This document shows, piece by piece, positions 60,419-64,000 of a stretch of DNA of 64,000 nt (its first letter is position 1; every line of letters begins with the position of its first letter). Under the pieces are notes generated by a model, which saw only the letters and a program-made list of their open reading frames with translations, searched no databases and had not been told where the DNA came from. This DNA comes from Aequorivita sp. HC6-5. Lineage in GTDB: Bacteria; Bacteroidota; Bacteroidia; Flavobacteriales; Flavobacteriaceae. A program made the position numbers and the translations under genes. The stretch spans positions 1 through 64,000 of the forward strand of contig CAJJCS010000002.1 in assembly GCA_905182755.1 (NCBI GenBank), given 5' to 3'.

Positions 60419-62195
60419 AATAGGTAAGTAACCTTTGTTTTATTTTTTCTGGGGATATACCCTGTAAATCTTGTAACTGGCTTACCCTTGCATGTTCTGG
60501 AAATTCGTCCTTAACACCAAGTAGCTCCACTTTATTAGTGTATTTGGTAGAAGCTTTATACTCTAAAACAGCGCTTCCAAACCCGCCACTTACAACGCCA
60601 TCTTCTAGGGTTATTATAGTTGTGTAGTGTTCGAAAATTTCAGTAAGTAGTTTTACATCCAGCGGTTTTACAAAACACATATCATATATCCCCACTTGAT
60701 TTTTTTGCGCCTCTAAGTCAAGCAAACCTAGCGCCTCTTGTGCGTTTTGCACCATACTGCCAATGCACAAAAGAGCAATGGTAGTACCTTTTTTTAGTTC
60801 TTCTGCCTTGCCAATAGTTGTTTTTTTAAAGGGCTGTTTCCAGTCTAATATATTGCCGCGCCCTCTTGGGTACCTTATGGCAATTGGCAAATCTAGACCT
60901 AGTTGTGCGGTGTATAAAATGTTACGAAGTGCAATAGCATTACTGGGTGCAGCAATGATAATATTTGGAATACACCTTAAAAACGCCATGTCAAAAATAC
61001 CATGATGGGTTGCACCATCCTCTCCAACGATGCCAGCTCGGTCTAAGCAAAATATCACAGGAAGTTTTTGTAGGCATACATCATGTATTACCTGGTCATA
61101 GGCTCGTTGTAAAAACGTTGAATAGATATTACAAAACACATGTAAGCCTTGGCTGGCTAGCCCTGCAGATAAGGTCACGGCATGCTGTTCTGCAATGCCA
61201 ACATCAAAAGCGCGCTCAGGAAAGGCTTCCATCATATATTTAAGAGAGCTTCCCGTTGGCATGGCAGGAGTAATACCTATAATGTCATTATTTTCTTTGG
61301 CTAGCTCCACAAGTGTGTGTCCAAAAACATCTTGAAATTTTGGAGCCAGTCCTACTGTACTGCCTTTTACTCGATCTCCAGTTGCTGGGTTAAACTTTCC
61401 CGGGGCATGGTAGGTTACTTGGTCTTCTTCTGCTTGTTTAAGCCCTTTTCCTTTTTTTGTGATAACATGCAGTATTTTTGGGCCCTTTTTTTGCAGAAGC
61501 TTTTCAAAAACAGTTATTAATTCAGCAATATTATGTCCATCTATAGCCCCTGTGTAATCAAAATTTAATGCTTCAAATATATTATCTGTATCTGGGGCAC
61601 CGTCTAGAGTTACTTTAGTAAAATATTGTTTTAAAGCACCCACGCTAGGGTCTATACCAATAGCATTATCATTTAAAATAACTAGGATGTTTGTATCTGT
61701 AACTCCCGCATGGTTGAGGGCTTCAAAAGCCATTCCGCTGGCTATAGACGCATCTCCCACCACAGCTATGTGCTGTCTGGTTTTGTTGTTTTTTAAACGG
61801 GCAGCAATGGCCATCCCCAGACTAGCAGATATAGCGGTGCTACTGTGTCCTGTTCCAAAACAGTCATACAGGCTTTCTTCTATCTTTGGAAACCCGCTAA
61901 TGCCATTTAGGGTTCTGTTGGTATGAAAAACTTCTTTTCTTCCAGTGAGTATTTTATGGCCATAGGCTTGATGGCCTACATCCCATACCAATTTATCATC
62001 TGGTGTATTAAAACAGTAGTGCAGCGCAATAGTTAGCTCCACAACTCCTAGTGAGGCTCCTAGGTGTCCTTCTTTTACAGCTACAACACCAATAATAAAA
62101 TCTCTTAGCTCTTGGGCCAATTGCGGTAATTGATCTTTAGAAAGTAATCTAAGATCTTTGGGAAATGATATGGTCTCTAATAGGTTTTGTGACAC
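60411..62195 (-). CDS. dxs: 1-deoxy-D-xylulose-5-phosphate synthase
   Basis: The product has 594 residues starting with GTG at 62195 (MSQNLLETISFPKDLRLLSK). Thiamine diphosphate site: GHSSTAISASLGMAIA and VVGDASIASGMAFEALNHAG with NDN metal ligands in VILNDNAIGID. Second half: IGITPAMPTGSSL, DVGIAEQHAVTLSAGLA (catalytic Glu), and FCLDRAGIVGEDGATHHGIF. It makes DXP from pyruvate and glyceraldehyde 3-phosphate, the first step of the MEP isoprenoid pathway. The frame is intact. Confidence 0.95.
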   Translation of the reverse strand: MSQNLLETISFPKDLRLLSKDQLPQLAQELRDFIIGVVAVKEGHLGASLGVVELTIALHYCFNTPDDKLVWDVGHQAYGHKILTGRKEVFHTNRTLNGISGFPKIEESLYDCFGTGHSSTAISASLGMAIAARLKNNKTRQHIAVVGDASIASGMAFEALNHAGVTDTNILVILNDNAIGIDPSVGALKQYFTKVTLDGAPDTDNIFEALNFDYTGAIDGHNIAELITVFEKLLQKKGPKILHVITKKGKGLKQAEEDQVTYHAPGKFNPATGDRVKGSTVGLAPKFQDVFGHTLVELAKENNDIIGITPAMPTGSSLKYMMEAFPERAFDVGIAEQHAVTLSAGLASQGLHVFCNIYSTFLQRAYDQVIHDVCLQKLPVIFCLDRAGIVGEDGATHHGIFDMAFLRCIPNIIIAAPSNAIALRNILYTAQLGLDLPIAIRYPRGRGNILDWKQPFKKTTIGKAEELKKGTTIALLCIGSMVQNAQEALGLLDLEAQKNQVGIYDMCFVKPLDVKLLTEIFEHYTTIITLEDGVVSGGFGSAVLEYKASTKYTNKVELLGVKDEFPEHARVSQLQDLQGISPEKIKQRLLTYCT

Positions 62196-62325
62196 AACAC
62201 AAAGATACTAGAATTAATACATCGTGCGTGGTTAGTTTTTGTGGTGTATGTAAAATAATGTGTAGCATTATTTTTTTAGTGTATTAACTCAATAACCATT
62301 ATTTTTAGGGCTAATAAAACCTATT

Positions 62326-62775
62326 TTGATAACTCCTCACGACGATATTTATTTTATGAAACGCGCCTTGCAAGAAGCGCAAACGGCCTATGATAAATCA
62401 GAAATACCTATTGGCGCTGTTATTGTTGCAGATAATCAAATCATAGCAAGGGCACATAATCTTACCCAAACCCTTAATGATGTTACAGCACATGCAGAAA
62501 TGCAAGCCATTACAGCGGCCGCTAATTTTTTGGGCGGGAAGTATTTACATAAATGTACGCTATATGTAACCATAGAGCCCTGCCAAATGTGTGCAGGAGC
62601 TTTATTTTGGAGTCAAATACCTACCATAGTATATGGCGCCTCTGATTCCCAAAGAGGATGTATTGCAATGAAAACTACTTTGCATCCTAAAACAAAGATA
62701 AGTGGTGGGGTTCTTGCCAAAGAGGCGGCTGGCTTACTGCAGCAGTTTTTTATTGAGAAAAGAAACCTTAACTAA
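62326..62775 (+). CDS. tadA: tRNA-specific adenosine deaminase
   Basis: The product has 149 residues if the TTG at 62326 is used (MITPHDDIYFMKRALQEAQ); related proteins share this DD.YFMK.AL opening, so TTG is preferred to the ATG at 62356. Zinc and catalytic site: THAEMQAI and PCQMCAGALFWSQI. It converts A34 to inosine in tRNA-Arg(ACG). It is divergent from dxs, with a 130-base gap. Confidence 0.88.
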   Translation: MITPHDDIYFMKRALQEAQTAYDKSEIPIGAVIVADNQIIARAHNLTQTLNDVTAHAEMQAITAAANFLGGKYLHKCTLYVTIEPCQMCAGALFWSQIPTIVYGASDSQRGCIAMKTTLHPKTKISGGVLAKEAAGLLQQFFIEKRNLN

Positions 62776-62784
62776 AATAGTAAA

Positions 62785-62823
62785 ACAAACAAACCCCACT
62801 TTTGTAAAGCGGGGTTTGTTTTG
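62785..62823. terminator. Bidirectional terminator between tadA and csp
   Basis: The stem AACAAACCCC(AC) / (GC)GGGGTTTGTT has A- and T-rich flanks. The two convergent genes share it. Confidence 0.8.
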
Positions 62824-62835
62824 CTAAAAAAAGAA

Positions 62836-63027
62836 TTATATAGCTGTTACTTGAGCCGCTACTGTTCCTTTTCTTCCTTCTTCTTCAACATATGTTACTT
62901 TATCACCTTCGTTAAGAGATGGCCCGTTAACTCCTGTGACGTGTACAAAAATTTCTTGTCCAGTTTCATCATTTGTAATAAAACCAAACCCTTTAGATTC
63001 GTTAAAAAATTTTACTGTTCCTTCCAT
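62836..63027 (-). CDS. Cold-shock domain protein (CspA family)
   Basis: The product has 63 residues, a complete CSD: MEGTVKFFNESKGFGFITND with RNP1 KGFGFI, and RNP2 IFVHV. It is a nucleic-acid-binding RNA chaperone, transcribed alone from the minus strand. CAAATGTA on the plus strand at 63058-63065 gives TACATTTG on the minus strand, a fitting -7 box 31 bases before the start. Confidence 0.93.
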   Translation of the reverse strand: MEGTVKFFNESKGFGFITNDETGQEIFVHVTGVNGPSLNEGDKVTYVEEEGRKGTVAAQVTAI

Positions 63028-63109
63028 TTTCTAGTTATAATACATTAATAATATAGCAAATGTATGGAAAAATAAATATCAAATGTAGTCTGTAAACGGT
63101 TTTTTGATA

Positions 63110-63355
63110 TTATAACTTATTGTTATTGGTGTATTTACGCATTTTCAAGATGTTTTCTTGATTGAGCATATACTGCTTTACGTCCTTACCTTTCCAACGG
63201 TAATATACAAAAGTTGGCATCCAGATAAAGAACAAGGTAGTAACGCCCAAACCTATGCATAGTTGTGATCTAGCAAGATCTTCTTCACCAATATAAAAGC
63301 CATAGCTTACCAAAATAACTGCTGCAATAAAGAAAATGTATAATAGTATACGCAT
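63110..63355 (-). CDS. Small two-helix membrane protein downstream of aspS
   Basis: The product has 81 residues with two hydrophobic segments (ILLYIFFIAAVILVSYGFYI; LCIGLGVTTLFFIWMPTFVY) and a basic tail. It is an unnamed flavobacterial membrane protein. It starts six bases after the aspS stop, so it is cotranscribed with it. Function unknown. Confidence 0.7.
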   Translation of the reverse strand: MRILLYIFFIAAVILVSYGFYIGEEDLARSQLCIGLGVTTLFFIWMPTFVYYRWKGKDVKQYMLNQENILKMRKYTNNNKL

Positions 63356-63361
63356 GTATTT

Positions 63362-64000
63362 TTATTCTTGAATGTCTAGTTTTAGGTGTAGCTCTGTAAG
63401 CTGAGTGTCATCCAGGGGGGCAGGGGCATCAATCATTACATCACGACCGCTATTGTTTTTTGGGAAGGCTATATAATCTCGAATGGTTTCTTGCCCTCCA
63501 AGAATTGCAACTAGCCTGTCTAGACCAAAAGCAATACCTCCATGAGGTGGCGCACCATACTCAAAGGCATCCATCAAAAATCCAAACTGTGCTTTGGCCT
63601 CTTGCTCACTAAAGCCTAAATGTTTTAACATAGTGGCTTGGGTTTGCTTGTCATGAATACGGATAGAACCTCCACCAATTTCATTTCCGTTTAATACTAA
63701 GTCATAGGCATTTGCCTTCACCTCTCCAGGGCTTGTTTCTAGAAGCTCCATCTGTCCAGGTTTTGGTGATGTAAAGGGATGGTGCATGGCATGATAGTTT
63801 CCTGTTTCTTCATCTAGTTCTAACAGCGGAAAATCAACAACCCACAAGGGTGCAAACTCATCCGGCTTTCTAAGGCCTAATCTTTCTGCCAGTTCCATAC
63901 GTAGTGCACTTAATTGCGCACGTACTTTGTTGGTTTGACCAGAGAGCACACAAATTAAATCTCCAGGTTTTGCTCCAGTAGTTTCTGCCCATTTGGCCAA
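63362..64000 (-). CDS. aspS: Aspartyl-tRNA synthetase, C-terminal part (cut by window edge)
   Basis: The 212 residues present carry the end of the bacterial-type GAD insertion region ([20 protein letters not shown]), class II motif features ([27 protein letters not shown]) and motif 3 ([15 protein letters not shown]). The N-terminal two thirds lie beyond base 64000. It charges tRNA-Asp. Confidence 0.95.
   Translation of the reverse strand: MAKWAETTGAKPGDLICVLSGQTNKVRAQLSALRMELAERLGLRKPDEFAPLWVVDFPLLELDEETGNYHAMHHPFTSPKPGQMELLETSPGEVKANAYDLVLNGNEIGGGSIRIHDKQTQATMLKHLGFSEQEAKAQFGFLMDAFEYGAPPHGGIAFGLDRLVAILGGQETIRDYIAFPKNNSGRDVMIDAPAPLDDTQLTELHLKLDIQE

Noticed and set aside
1-64000. Insertion sequences, prophage structural genes, toxin-antitoxin or restriction systems
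   Set aside because: I found no transposase, integrase, portal, terminase or methylase. The S74 and fibre-like proteins have signal peptides and stand without other phage genes.

Overview
The window is AT-rich DNA from a marine-type member of the Flavobacteriaceae (Bacteroidota). The evidence is the many secreted proteins ending in type IX secretion sorting domains, a hybrid two-component regulator of the polysaccharide-utilisation kind, flavobacterial -7 boxes (TANNTTTG), and a housekeeping block of flavobacterial character (nrdB-nrdA, dgt, dxs, tadA, csp, aspS).

Layout. (1) 1-5812: a large modular adhesin-like surface gene on the minus strand, running off the left edge. (2) 6392-27841: a carbohydrate-degradation locus with a carbohydrate-binding/Ig-like protein, GH10, GH3, a sulfatase, a CBM-like surface protein, a second CBM-like protein, a small secreted protein, two near-identical GH5 genes and the HTCS regulator. 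No SusC/SusD pair lies inside the window. Four promoters in this locus share one architecture: two CATWWCNCC half-sites 21 bases apart (start to start), then exactly 23 bases, then a -7 box. (3) 27850-42810: an accessory region ending at a tRNA-Leu(CAA). It holds a Wza/Wzc exopolysaccharide export pair, a membrane-anchored propeller/AraC regulator, and a tight five-gene operon (two YadA-head/S74 proteins, a stand-alone T9SS module, a small Pro/Gly-tailed peptide, a nucleotidyltransferase). Two further secreted-protein genes and a TPR gene follow. Four copies of one terminator hairpin, one of them belonging to the tRNA, are scattered through it. (4) 42940-64000: mostly core genes for dNTP supply (dCMP deaminase, NrdAB, dGTPase), phosphate uptake (porin plus Pit), proteases, chromate efflux, Dxs, TadA, Csp and AspS.

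How the genes fit together. The HTCS at 23573 probably senses an oligosaccharide released by the GH10/GH3/GH5 enzymes and the sulfatase, and activates the four matching promoters. The substrate is probably a sulfated beta-linked plant or algal glycan, but the sequence does not fix it. The extracellular modules have been copied and exchanged within the locus: a 1.76 kb GH5-CBM repeat, a 1.45 kb C-terminal cassette and a 0.5 kb CBM cassette are all nearly identical at the DNA level.

Caution. Many reading frames are broken by 1-2 base indels, including nrdA and nrdB, which the cell needs. Most breaks are therefore more likely sequencing or assembly errors than real mutations. Broken genes are given here as whole genes with the breaks described, and only clear remnants are called pseudogenes.
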